Assembly: GCF_000472385.1 (NCBI RefSeq)
Contig: NZ_AWZU01000002.1
Coordinates: forward strand, 1-64,000
Direction: 5' to 3'
Length of the DNA: 64,000 nucleotides
Source of the DNA: Bradyrhizobium sp. ARR65
GTDB lineage: Bacteria > Pseudomonadota > Alphaproteobacteria > Rhizobiales > Xanthobacteraceae
Shown here: positions 17,603 to 25,780 of the stretch, in pieces
How positions within the stretch are numbered: the stretch's first letter is position 1
How the letters are laid out: each line of letters begins with the position of its first letter
The notes under the pieces: generated by a model
Told to the model about the DNA's origin: nothing
Seen by the model: the letters and a program-made list of their open reading frames with translations, nothing else
Databases searched by the model: none
Program-made: the position numbers and the translations under genes

Positions 17603-20233
17603 GTGCTGCTGAGAGAGCTCTCTACCTATCGGAAGAAGCGGGATTTCGGGAAGACCTCCGAGCCGTCGGGCGAGACGCCGGTCTCGCCATCCAAGCGGTT
17701 GCGTTTTGTGATCCAGAAGCATGCTGCGACGCGGCTGCACTATGATCTGCGGCTCGAGTTCGATGGCGTCTTCAAATCCTGGGCGGTGACCCGCGGGCCC
17801 TCGCTCGATCCGCATGACAAGCGGCTGGCGGTCGAGGTGGAGGATCATCCGCTCGACTACGGCGATTTCGAAGGCACCATTCCAAAAGGCGAATATGGCG
17901 GCGGCACCGTGATGATCTGGGACCGCGGCTATTGGGAAGGCGACGATCCCGCACGCGGCTTCAAGAAGGGCGACCTGAAGTTCACGCTCGACGGCGATAA
18001 GCTGCATGGGAGCTGGGTGCTTGTGCGCATGCGTCATGACCGCACCGGCGGCAAGCGCACCAACTGGCTCCTCATCAAGCACCGGGACGAGTTTGTCCGC
18101 GAAGGCGAGGCCAACGATATTCTTGAGGAAGATCGCTCCGTCGCCTCAGGCCGGACCATGGAAGAGATCGCGGAAGGAAGGGGCAGGTCGCCCAAACCGT
18201 TCATGACGGCAAAGAACGGCCGCGGCAAGCCCGACGCCGTCTGGCATTCCAATCGCGGCGATGGTGCCGCTGCCCGTCCCACAACCAAGGCGTCCGCGAA
18301 GGCCAGGAAGGTCTCGTTAATGCCCGACTTCGTGGCACCGGAGCTGTGCACCTCGGTGGAGCATCCGCCCAGCGGAGACGGATGGGGCCATGAGATCAAG
18401 TTCGACGGTTATCGGGTGCAGTTGCGGGTCGAGAACCGCGAGGCCACTCTGAAGACGCGCAAGGGACTGGACTGGACCGACAAGTTTGCCTCGATCGCCA
18501 AGGAGGCAAGCGCGCTGCCCGATGTGATGATCGATGGCGAGATCGTTGCACTCGATGCCAAAGGCGTGCCGAATTTCTCCGCGTTGCAAGCCGCAATCGC
18601 GGACGGCAAAACCGACAAGCTGATCTTTTTTGCCTTCGATCTGCTGTTCGCGGAGGGCATGGACTTGCGGCGCCTGCCGCTCTCCGAGCGCAAGGCGCGG
18701 CTCAAGCAGGTCCTTGACGCGCAGCGGGGCAAGGCGAAATGCATCCGCTATGTCGAGCATTTCGAGGCAGACGGCGAGGCGGTGATGGAGTCGGCGCGAA
18801 AGCTCGCGATGGAAGGGATCATCTCCAAGAAGCTCAGCGCGCCCTATCGTTCCGGCCGCTCGGAAAGCTGGACCAAGACGAAGACGCGGCCGGGGCATGA
18901 GGTCGTCCTCGGTGGCTACAAGACGACCAACGGCAAATTCCGCTCGCTGCTCGCCGGCGCCTATCGCGACGGCCATCTTGCCTATGTCGGAACGGTCGGC
19001 ACCGGCTTTGGACAGGATACGGTGCGGCGGATCATGCCGGCGCTCAAAAAAGCGCAGTCCGATGAGAATCCGTTCAGTGGCAAGAACGCGCCGCGCAAGA
19101 CGCGCGAGGTGCATTGGCTGACACCCGAGCTCGTTGCCGAAATCGAATTCGCAGGTTGGACCGGCGACGGCAATATCCGGCAGGCGTCGTTTAAGGGCTT
19201 GCGGCAGGACAAGCCGGCGAGCGAGGTCAAGGCGGAAGAGCCCGTGATGACCAAGGTCGCCAGGCCGGTTGCGCGCGCAAGCACGGCTTCGCCGCAGCGC
19301 ACCGCGCGGCCGGAGCGCAACGGCTCCGAAGTGATGGGCGTTGTGATCTCGAAGCCCGACAAGGAGTTCTGGCCCGACGGCGGCGATGGCGAGCCAATCA
19401 CCAAGCTCGATCTGGCCCGCTATTTCGAAGCGGTCGGCGACTGGCTGATGCCTCACATCAAGGGCCGGCCCTGCTCGATCATCCGCGGTCCCGACGGCAT
19501 CACCGGCGAATGCTTCTTCCAGCGGCACGCGATGCAGGGAACGCCGAAATATCTGGACCTCGCCAAAGTCTCGGGCGATCGCAAGCCATATTTGCAGATC
19601 GACCGGATCGAAGGACTTGCCGCTGTGGCGCAGATTGGCGGACTTGAGCTGCATCCCTGGAATTGCGCGCCTTATGCGTACGATACGCCCGGGCGCCTGG
19701 TGTTCGATCTCGATCCGGCGCCTGACGTCGACTTCACTGAGGTGGTTGCGGGCGCCAGGGAGATGCGGCAGCGCCTCGCCGATGTCGGCATGGAGAGCTT
19801 CTGCAAAACAACCGGCGGCAAGGGCCTGCACGTCGTGGTGCCGCTGCTCCACGGCGCCAAGGACAAGGTGAGCTGGAAAGAAGCAAAGTCCTTCGCGCAG
19901 GGCATCTGCCGGTGGATGGCGAGCGACGCGCCGGAGCGCTACCTCCTCAACATGTCGAAGCGGCTGCGCAAGGGAAAGATTTTTTTGGACTACCTGCGCA
20001 ACGACCGCATGTCGACCGCGGTCGCGCCACTATCGCCGCGGGCGCGCGTGGGCGCCACCGTCTCGATGCCGCTGACGTGGACGCAGGTGAAAGCCGATCT
20101 CGATCCGAAGCGCTTCACCATGCGCACTGTGCCGACGCTGCTTGCGAAAAGCAAAGCGTGGCAGGGCTACGATGACGCGGCGTACTCGATCAAGGCGGCG
20201 ATCGCGAAGCTCGCAAAGAAGAAGGCAGGCTGA
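17603..20233 (+). CDS. ligD: LigD, multifunctional end-joining DNA ligase
   Basis: An 876-residue ATP-dependent ligase with the full three-part layout. The N-terminal 3'-phosphoesterase domain is at about 25-180 ([23 protein letters not shown]). The central ligase domain (about 235-530) has adenylated Lys266 in KFDGYR, then DGEIVAL, EGIISKK and a GKTKTR-like [10 protein letters not shown] motif. The C-terminal AEP polymerase/primase (about 570-870) has the catalytic DLDP at 702-705 and a conserved [10 protein letters not shown] 50-residue basic linker separates ligase from polymerase. GTG 17603 is the only plausible start before the YRKKRDF motif; its ribosome site is weak. It is divergent from ku, with overlapping stress-type promoters. 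Confidence 0.96.
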   Translation: MLLRELSTYRKKRDFGKTSEPSGETPVSPSKRLRFVIQKHAATRLHYDLRLEFDGVFKSWAVTRGPSLDPHDKRLAVEVEDHPLDYGDFEGTIPKGEYGGGTVMIWDRGYWEGDDPARGFKKGDLKFTLDGDKLHGSWVLVRMRHDRTGGKRTNWLLIKHRDEFVREGEANDILEEDRSVASGRTMEEIAEGRGRSPKPFMTAKNGRGKPDAVWHSNRGDGAAARPTTKASAKARKVSLMPDFVAPELCTSVEHPPSGDGWGHEIKFDGYRVQLRVENREATLKTRKGLDWTDKFASIAKEASALPDVMIDGEIVALDAKGVPNFSALQAAIADGKTDKLIFFAFDLLFAEGMDLRRLPLSERKARLKQVLDAQRGKAKCIRYVEHFEADGEAVMESARKLAMEGIISKKLSAPYRSGRSESWTKTKTRPGHEVVLGGYKTTNGKFRSLLAGAYRDGHLAYVGTVGTGFGQDTVRRIMPALKKAQSDENPFSGKNAPRKTREVHWLTPELVAEIEFAGWTGDGNIRQASFKGLRQDKPASEVKAEEPVMTKVARPVARASTASPQRTARPERNGSEVMGVVISKPDKEFWPDGGDGEPITKLDLARYFEAVGDWLMPHIKGRPCSIIRGPDGITGECFFQRHAMQGTPKYLDLAKVSGDRKPYLQIDRIEGLAAVAQIGGLELHPWNCAPYAYDTPGRLVFDLDPAPDVDFTEVVAGAREMRQRLADVGMESFCKTTGGKGLHVVVPLLHGAKDKVSWKEAKSFAQGICRWMASDAPERYLLNMSKRLRKGKIFLDYLRNDRMSTAVAPLSPRARVGATVSMPLTWTQVKADLDPKRFTMRTVPTLLAKSKAWQGYDDAAYSIKAAIAKLAKKKAG

Positions 20234-20250
20234 TTGCGGCGCACTCGCCC

Positions 20251-20323
20251 GTCATCCTCCGCGAAGGCGGACCGCCGCGGCTCTGCGGAATACTGGATCA
20301 CCCGCTTTCGCGGGCCATCCAGC
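20251..20323. repeat. Intergenic palindromic repeat (GTCATCC / GGATCACCCGC type)
   Basis: GTCATCCTCCGCGAAGGCGG, then GAATACTGGATCACCCGC-TTTC-GCGGGCCATCC. It forms a hairpin with CCCGC/GCGGG and GGAT/ATCC pairing (20295-20320). It resembles a widespread rhizobial repeat with the pattern GTCATCCCCGCGAAAGCGGG...ATCCAGTA. It lies between the convergent ligD and DUF3309 genes, and may act as terminator. Confidence 0.55.
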
Positions 20324-20343
20324 CTGGGAAAAAGGAGTGAGCT

Positions 20344-20508
20344 CTAAATCCTGCCCAACAAAATCAGGATCAGCAGGATGATGATGACGAGCCCGAGTCC
20401 GCCGCCGCCGTAATAGCCGGTGCCATAGAACGGTCCGCCGCCGACGCCGGAGAATCCGCCGAGCAAGGCGATGATGAGAATAATCAGGACAATCGTTCCA
20501 ATCGACAT
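20344..20508 (-). CDS. DUF3309 family membrane mini-protein
   Basis: A 54-residue protein with two hydrophobic segments (IGTIVLIILIIALLGG at the start, LGLVIIILLILILLGRI at the end) joined by a glycine/tyrosine-rich loop. This is the DUF3309 pattern: tiny proteins common in Alphaproteobacteria and often seen among stress genes; function unknown. ATG 20508 has a strong GAGGAGG site. The open frame continues 41 codons upstream but lacks protein character. A GGAAC-N16-GGTT element lies about 45-70 bases upstream on the same strand, suggesting EcfG control. Confidence 0.8.
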   Translation of the reverse strand: MSIGTIVLIILIIALLGGFSGVGGGPFYGTGYYGGGGLGLVIIILLILILLGRI

Positions 20509-20553
20509 AAACACCTCCTCGAGCTCGCCGTTGAGCGAGCGCCTCGGGCGGAA

Positions 20554-20578
20554 AACCGATTCCAAAGTTGAAGGTTCC
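20554..20578 (-). promoter_or_regulatory. EcfG-like promoter for the DUF3309 gene (variant -10)
   Basis: On the minus strand GGAAC (20578-20574), 16-base spacer, GGTT (20557-20554), followed by TT. This is the same one-base variant as the element in front of ligD. The -10 lies 46 bases from the start codon. Confidence 0.45.
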
Positions 20579-20665
20579 GGTGTTGCGATGCGATAATTCG
20601 CGCCGTGATCTTTATTTCGAGCCGTGGGCAATTACATCGATGGGCGTTGCAAGGACTTCACCGAG

Positions 20666-20977
20666 ATGTCCGCACCGCTCGTCGTCTCGATTCCGCATCA
20701 GCTCGGCCGCGAGGAGGCAACGCGCCGCCTCAAGGGCGGATTGACGCGTGCGGCTGCGAGCGTGCCTGTTCTGAAGGTCGATGAAGAACGCTGGGAGGAG
20801 AACCGCATGTTCTTTCGTGTGCGCGCGCTCGGGCAAACCGCTTCAGGCCAGGTCGATGTCACCGATGATCAAGTTCGGCTGGAAGTGATGTTGCCCTGGC
20901 TGCTGCAGCGATTTGCCGAGGTCGCGCAGGCTGCGATTCGCAATCGCGGACAGTTGCTTCTGGGCAAGAAGAGCTGA
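20666..20977 (+). CDS. Polyhydroxyalkanoic acid system family protein
   Basis: A 103-residue protein of the small family annotated as PHA system / granule-region proteins. Recognised elements are VVSIPHQLGREEATRRL, the central RMFFRVRALGQTASGQVDV, and LPWLLQRFAEV near the end. The fold is probably a small alpha/beta sandwich. ATG 20666 fits the family N-terminus; GTG 20624 is an in-frame alternative with no better support. No phaC, phaZ or phasin gene is nearby, so a direct role in PHA metabolism cannot be argued from context. It is divergent from the DUF3309 gene. Confidence 0.8.
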   Translation: MSAPLVVSIPHQLGREEATRRLKGGLTRAAASVPVLKVDEERWEENRMFFRVRALGQTASGQVDVTDDQVRLEVMLPWLLQRFAEVAQAAIRNRGQLLLGKKS

Positions 20978-21101
20978 GCATCTTCTGCGCGCGAACGCTT
21001 CGCTTCGTCGCACTGGCGCGACGGTCTTCCGATCACACCCTCATCTCGCCGCGTTGCAGCAATGAAGTCTGTGTAAATCGTCGCTCCGCGCCGGCATTAA
21101 C

Positions 21102-21220
21102 TTGTCGTTAACCAACTCTCAAAATACTGAAGTACGCGCGGAGGGAGGGAACCGACCTGGAGTCGGCACGAGATCCGCCGGGCCGTCCGGCCGTTCGATC
21201 CCGGACGGCCTTTCGCTTTT
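21102..21220 (+). ncRNA. Candidate small RNA with own promoter and terminator
   Basis: A possible promoter (TTGTCG at 21102-21107, AATACT at 21123-21128, 15-base spacing) is followed by a short region without coding character. It contains a small hairpin CCGAC-ctgga-GTCGG near 21152 and then a strong terminator at 21181-21220. The implied transcript is about 85 bases starting near 21135. The alternative is simply the end of the mRNA of the gene at 20666-20977, 200 bases upstream. Confidence 0.35.
21181..21220 (+). terminator. Strong intrinsic terminator
   Basis: Perfect 10-base stem GGCCGTCCGG (21181-21190) / CCGGACGGCC (21201-21210), 10-base loop, followed by TTTCGCTTTT. The T-rich side shows it acts on the plus strand. 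It ends exactly at the stop codon of the convergent treY gene. Confidence 0.85.
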
Positions 21221-24012
21221 CAGGCACTCGCGCGCTGTCGAATTCGTTTGGTCGGCGCTTCGCTTCGCGCTTTCAGGACGGCGGCAGGAAAATGCACAAA
21301 CAGCGAGGAGAGGCTGATCTCGCCGCTGCGCGCCTGTGCGCCTTCGAGCCTCAAACCACGCAGATCGATGCTGCCCTCAAACTGTTCGGCGCGCGGCCAG
21401 GTACGGCCGTCTTGCGTGAATGGTGCGAATGATCTTGCTGCCACGGTGATTGCCGCATCGCGGCCGCGGCGTCGCGCAAAGGCAATAACGTGATTGCGAT
21501 CACGGCCTGTGACATCGAGCGGCCGATAATCACCATGCGTGAAAACGTCGGCGAGTTCGTTTCGCAATTTCAATAGATACCGTGTCCAGGCGAATTTGAC
21601 CTCGCCGCTTCGCCACTTTTCCGCAAGGCCGCCCCAGTCAGGCCTTTCGATCATGGCCAGGAGCTCCTCGCGCGCGGCAAAATTGACGGGCCTGCGGTTG
21701 TCGGGATCGACCAGGGAAAAGTCCCAGAGCTCGGTGCCCTGGTAGAAATCGGGTACGCCCGGCAGCGTCGCTTTCAGCGAAAGCTGGCTCAAGGAATTGA
21801 GTGCCCCGAGCAGCGCAAGCCGCTGGGCCACCGCGTCCAGCGCGCTCAAGAATTCGCCTGAGATGGAGGGATCGAGAACGCGTGCGATGAAGTCTCGCAA
21901 TCCCGCCTCATAGGCCGCGTTGGGATTGAGCCAGCTCGTCTCCTGCTTGCCCTCGCGCGCCGCCTTCAACGCATAGGCCTGGAAGCGCTCCAGGAAGGTC
22001 GGATCGTGGCCAGTCACCGGCCAGGCGCCGAGAAGGGACTGGTAGACCATGTATTCCGCGGTGACCGAAGGCGCGCGCATCTCGCCCGTGATGAAAAGGT
22101 GCTGCGCGTTCAAAACCTTCCATCGGCCCACGATCGCCGCCCATTCATCGGCAATTTCGGTGAGCGCGACCAATCGCGCTCGCGCATCCTCGCCGCGCTT
22201 GGTATCGTGCGTTGCCGTGGCCGTCATTCCATGCGGCCATTGCTCGTTGCGCGCCGACATCATCGCGTGAAATGCCGGGATCGAGAGCCCGTTTGAGGCA
22301 GGATTGCCCCCGACCTCGTTGAGTGCCAGCAGGCGATGGTAGCGATAGAAGCCCGTGTCTTCGAGCGACTTCGCCATCACCGGACCGGTGAACTGTTGCA
22401 GCTTCAGGGCAAAGCGGCGCACGCGCAGCGCGCTGTGCGCCGGCCGCCCCGGCTTGAGCAGGTCCATGGTGATGGTATCGCGCAGAAAATCGAAGATGCC
22501 GTCATCGGCGGCAAACCAGTCCGCGCGCGCCAGCTCGATCGTCCGGTCGATCAGCGCTCGGTCGTGTGCGGTCGGGCCCGGCACGGTGATGTAGGTGCGG
22601 TAGACGGGGAAATGCAGGATGTAGAGCTCCAGCGCCTGCCGCAGGCTGTCTGCAGAATAGTCGCGGGTCGAATAATGACCGTTGGCAATCCTGGCAAGCA
22701 GGCGCGACAGCACGATAAATTCGCTGGTCAACAAGGTTTCGAGCACGCGCCGCTTGGCTTGCTTCAACACCGGATCGAGCCTCGGCGGGGTGTTGCTGAT
22801 CTGGCGCCAGATCTCGTCGAGCGATCGCAATCCGTTGGCCTCGATCAGCACCTGCGTGATGGCGTTCATCCATTCATAGCCGGTCGTGCCATGCACGCCG
22901 GAGAAGGCGGGCACCTGCTCACCCTCGCCAAGGATCTTTTCGATCACGACATAGAGGGGCGCAGTGTGCTTTCCCTGCGCTTCGCGGATCAGGCGACGCA
23001 GCCTCTGGCAATATTGCGCGGGATCGCGCAGGCCGTCGATATGGTCCAGCCGAATGCCCTGCAGCTTGTCCTCAGCGACCAGGCGCTTGACCAGGCGGTG
23101 GATGGCCTCAAACGTGCCGGCATCTTCGACGCGCAGGCCGGCGAGCGTGTTGATATCGAAGAACCGCCGATAGTTGATGTCGCTCGAAGCGAGCCGCCAA
23201 TGGCCGAGCTTGTAATGCTGGCGTTCGAGCAGATGGTGCAGGGCGAGCGTTTGCGCTGTGCGACCGGGACCTGCACCATAGGCGGAAACGCCGCGGGCGA
23301 TGATGTCGGCGGAGCCTTCGATGCCTCTCAGCTCCGCCTTGAAGGCGGGCGCTTCCTTGCGGTTGGGATGACGGAGGCCCCGGTAGCGCGAGCCAAGCTC
23401 GAGCATGCGCCTGCCCGATTCGCTGTTGTCTGCCTCCGCGTGCTTGACGATCACGCGCAAGATTTCGCCATAGCGTTCTGGCGCAATCGGCAGGCGGTGT
23501 TCGAAATACCAGCAGGAAAAGCTGCCTTCATCGGGATCATAGCGCAGCTCGATCTCGCCGGCTTCCAGCGCCTCTCCATAAGCGGAGCCGAGGATCGGAA
23601 TGAGGACCCCGCCGCGTGCGCGATAGGGCAGTTGCTCCCAATCGATATCGAACGAGACCGCATAGGGCGAGGCCTCGCCCCATTCCAACACATCAAGCCA
23701 CCGGGGATTGTCGGCAAAATGCACCCCGACATGATTGGGCACGAAATCCAGGATCAGGCCGAGATCGTGCGCCTTCAGCGCCCGGCTCAGCCGTTCAAAG
23801 CCTTTCTCCCCGCCAAGCTCCGGGTTGAGCCTGGTGTGATCGACAATGTCATAGCCGTGGGTCGAACCGTGGCGCGCCTTCATGAAGGGCGAGGCATAGA
23901 GATGCGTGATGCCGAGCGCTTGCAGATAGGGGATGATGTCGGCCGCCTTGGCGAAATCGAAATCGGCGGAGAGCTGCAAGCGGTAGGTCGCCCGCGGGAT
24001 GGCGGGAGGCAT
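21220..24012 (-). CDS. treY: TreY, maltooligosyl trehalose synthase
   Basis: A 930-residue GH13 enzyme that turns the reducing-end glucose of a glucan chain into an alpha,alpha-1,1 (trehalosyl) end. The N-terminal ATYRLQLSADFDF and THLYASPFMKARHGSTHGYD are family hallmarks. The catalytic nucleophile is Asp323 in RLDHIDGLRDP, followed by the acid region YVVIEKILGEGE and the GTTGYEW motif. ATG 24012 was chosen for the GGAGGGTGAC ribosome site one base after the treZ stop; upstream in-frame sequence belongs to treZ. It is the last gene of the six-gene glucan/trehalose operon and works with TreZ. Confidence 0.96.
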   Translation of the reverse strand: MPPAIPRATYRLQLSADFDFAKAADIIPYLQALGITHLYASPFMKARHGSTHGYDIVDHTRLNPELGGEKGFERLSRALKAHDLGLILDFVPNHVGVHFADNPRWLDVLEWGEASPYAVSFDIDWEQLPYRARGGVLIPILGSAYGEALEAGEIELRYDPDEGSFSCWYFEHRLPIAPERYGEILRVIVKHAEADNSESGRRMLELGSRYRGLRHPNRKEAPAFKAELRGIEGSADIIARGVSAYGAGPGRTAQTLALHHLLERQHYKLGHWRLASSDINYRRFFDINTLAGLRVEDAGTFEAIHRLVKRLVAEDKLQGIRLDHIDGLRDPAQYCQRLRRLIREAQGKHTAPLYVVIEKILGEGEQVPAFSGVHGTTGYEWMNAITQVLIEANGLRSLDEIWRQISNTPPRLDPVLKQAKRRVLETLLTSEFIVLSRLLARIANGHYSTRDYSADSLRQALELYILHFPVYRTYITVPGPTAHDRALIDRTIELARADWFAADDGIFDFLRDTITMDLLKPGRPAHSALRVRRFALKLQQFTGPVMAKSLEDTGFYRYHRLLALNEVGGNPASNGLSIPAFHAMMSARNEQWPHGMTATATHDTKRGEDARARLVALTEIADEWAAIVGRWKVLNAQHLFITGEMRAPSVTAEYMVYQSLLGAWPVTGHDPTFLERFQAYALKAAREGKQETSWLNPNAAYEAGLRDFIARVLDPSISGEFLSALDAVAQRLALLGALNSLSQLSLKATLPGVPDFYQGTELWDFSLVDPDNRRPVNFAAREELLAMIERPDWGGLAEKWRSGEVKFAWTRYLLKLRNELADVFTHGDYRPLDVTGRDRNHVIAFARRRGRDAAITVAARSFAPFTQDGRTWPRAEQFEGSIDLRGLRLEGAQARSGEISLSSLFVHFPAAVLKARSEAPTKRIRQRASA

Positions 24013-24013
24013 G

Positions 24014-25780
24014 TCACCCTCCGAGACGCCAGAACACCGACCAGGGCGGGAGCCGGTCGCCGGGTTCGCCGCCCCAGATCGGCGAGCCCTGGCTTTGTGT
24101 TGCGTGGTGGGTGATCTCGGCGGAGGACAGGTTGGCCAGGAGATGCAGGCGCGCACCGTCGCCCATGCGCCAGTCCGCCATCAACAAGCCGTCGTCGTGC
24201 GCCTGCGCCTTGCCAAAACTCGCGCCCGACAGCCGCGGCGCGATCTCGCGTTGGCGCACCTTGAGCAGCCGCTGCACCAGCGCCAGCCGCGCCTGTCCTG
24301 CCGGCGTGTGGCGCGATTGCCAGTCGAGCACGGCGGATTGGAAGGTGGTGATGTCGAGCGGATCGGGTACCTCTTCGCCATAGCGCGCATAGGCCCAGGC
24401 ATATTCACGGCGACGTCCCTTGCGGACGGCCTCGGCGAGTTCGCCGTGAAAGTCGCAGAAAAAAGGAAATGGCGCTTTCGAGCCCCATTCCTCGCCCATG
24501 AACAGCATTGGCGTCATCGGCGCGAGCAGGGTTACAGTCAGCGCCGCCTCGATGCCCTTTGCGCCAGCCAGCGACTCGAGCCGATCGCCCAGCGGCCGGT
24601 TACCGATCTGATCGTGGTTCTGCAGGAAATTCACGAAGGCGGTGGGAGCGAGATGGCCGCTCGGCTCGCCGCGCGGCCTGCCGCCCCAAAACTCCGAGAC
24701 TTCACCCTGATAGACAAAGCCGGAAGCAAGCGAGCGCGCCATGTCGGCGAGCGGCGAACGCTGATAGTCGCCGTAGTAGCCGTGGGATTCGCCGGTCAAG
24801 AGCACATGCCAGACATGGTGATAATCGTCGTTCCATTGAGCGCGGTACTTGCCGCGCGGCGGCTCCTCGACGGTGTCGAGCAGGCTTGCGATATTGTCGC
24901 CATTCTCCAGCACGAGATGAATGTGCCGGCCGGTTTCGGCGGCGAGTTCGCCGGCCGCGCGGCTCAAGTCATGCAGCATCGGGACCTCGCCCGGCTCGGT
25001 GAGGATCTGGTTGATGGCATCCAGCCGCAAGCCGTCGAAGCGATAGTCGCGCAGCCAATGCAGCGCGTTCTCGATGGCAAAGGCGCGCACCTCCGACACG
25101 CGATAGTCGATCGCGCTACCCCAAGGCGTATGCGCGTCGGTGAAGAAGCTCGGTGCATAGCGGCCGAGATAATTCCCCTCCGGGCCGAAATGGTTATAGA
25201 CCACGTCAAGAAACATCATCAATCCGCGCTGATGTGCGGCATCGATCAGCGCCTTGAGATCGTCGGGGTGGCCGTAGGCGCTGTCGGGGGCGTACCACAG
25301 CACGCCGTCATAGCCCCAGTTGCGCTGTCCCGCGAAATCGGCGAGCGGCATCAGCTCGAGCGCGGTGATGCCGGTCTCGACGAGGTGGTCGAGCTTGCCG
25401 ATCATGGCGCGATAGCTGCCTTCGCGTGTGAAGGTGCCGACATGGCTTTCCAGTAGAACAACCTCGTGCCAGGGGCGTCCACGCCAGTCGCTTGCGCTCC
25501 ATTGGAAGCGATTGTGGTCGATCAGCTCGCTCGGCCCGTTGACGTCTTCCGGCTGGAAGTCGGAGGCCGGATCGGGCACATCGATCTCGTCATCGATGCG
25601 AAATTTGTAGCGCGTGCCGCCCTTGAGTCCGGCAACGCCGGCGGAAAACCAGCCGTCTTGGCCGCGCTGCATTGGCTGCGGTTGGTCCAGGATCAGGTCC
25701 ACGCGCCTTGCGGCTGGCGCCCAGAGGCGAAACATGGCCCCAGCGTCGGTCAGGCTGGCGCCAAATTGCCGCGCCCTCAT
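24014..25780 (-). CDS. treZ: TreZ, malto-oligosyltrehalose trehalohydrolase
   Basis: A 588-residue GH13 hydrolase that releases free trehalose from the product of TreY. An N-terminal carbohydrate-binding-like domain (1-100; MFRLWAPAARRVDLIL) is followed by the barrel: LDVVYNHFGPEGNYL, nucleophile Asp254 in DGLRLDAINQI, acid Glu292 in LVLENGDN, and FLQNHDQIGNRPLG, the TreZ form of the third catalytic region. Length is normal. ATG 25780 overlaps the glgX stop by 4 bases, and treY follows after 1 base. Confidence 0.96.
   Translation of the reverse strand: MRARQFGASLTDAGAMFRLWAPAARRVDLILDQPQPMQRGQDGWFSAGVAGLKGGTRYKFRIDDEIDVPDPASDFQPEDVNGPSELIDHNRFQWSASDWRGRPWHEVVLLESHVGTFTREGSYRAMIGKLDHLVETGITALELMPLADFAGQRNWGYDGVLWYAPDSAYGHPDDLKALIDAAHQRGLMMFLDVVYNHFGPEGNYLGRYAPSFFTDAHTPWGSAIDYRVSEVRAFAIENALHWLRDYRFDGLRLDAINQILTEPGEVPMLHDLSRAAGELAAETGRHIHLVLENGDNIASLLDTVEEPPRGKYRAQWNDDYHHVWHVLLTGESHGYYGDYQRSPLADMARSLASGFVYQGEVSEFWGGRPRGEPSGHLAPTAFVNFLQNHDQIGNRPLGDRLESLAGAKGIEAALTVTLLAPMTPMLFMGEEWGSKAPFPFFCDFHGELAEAVRKGRRREYAWAYARYGEEVPDPLDITTFQSAVLDWQSRHTPAGQARLALVQRLLKVRQREIAPRLSGASFGKAQAHDDGLLMADWRMGDGARLHLLANLSSAEITHHATQSQGSPIWGGEPGDRLPPWSVFWRLGG

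Noticed and set aside
21102-21317. 71-codon frame overlapping the candidate small RNA and the end of treY
   Set aside because: Runs through the terminator and antisense to treY, with no protein-like pattern.
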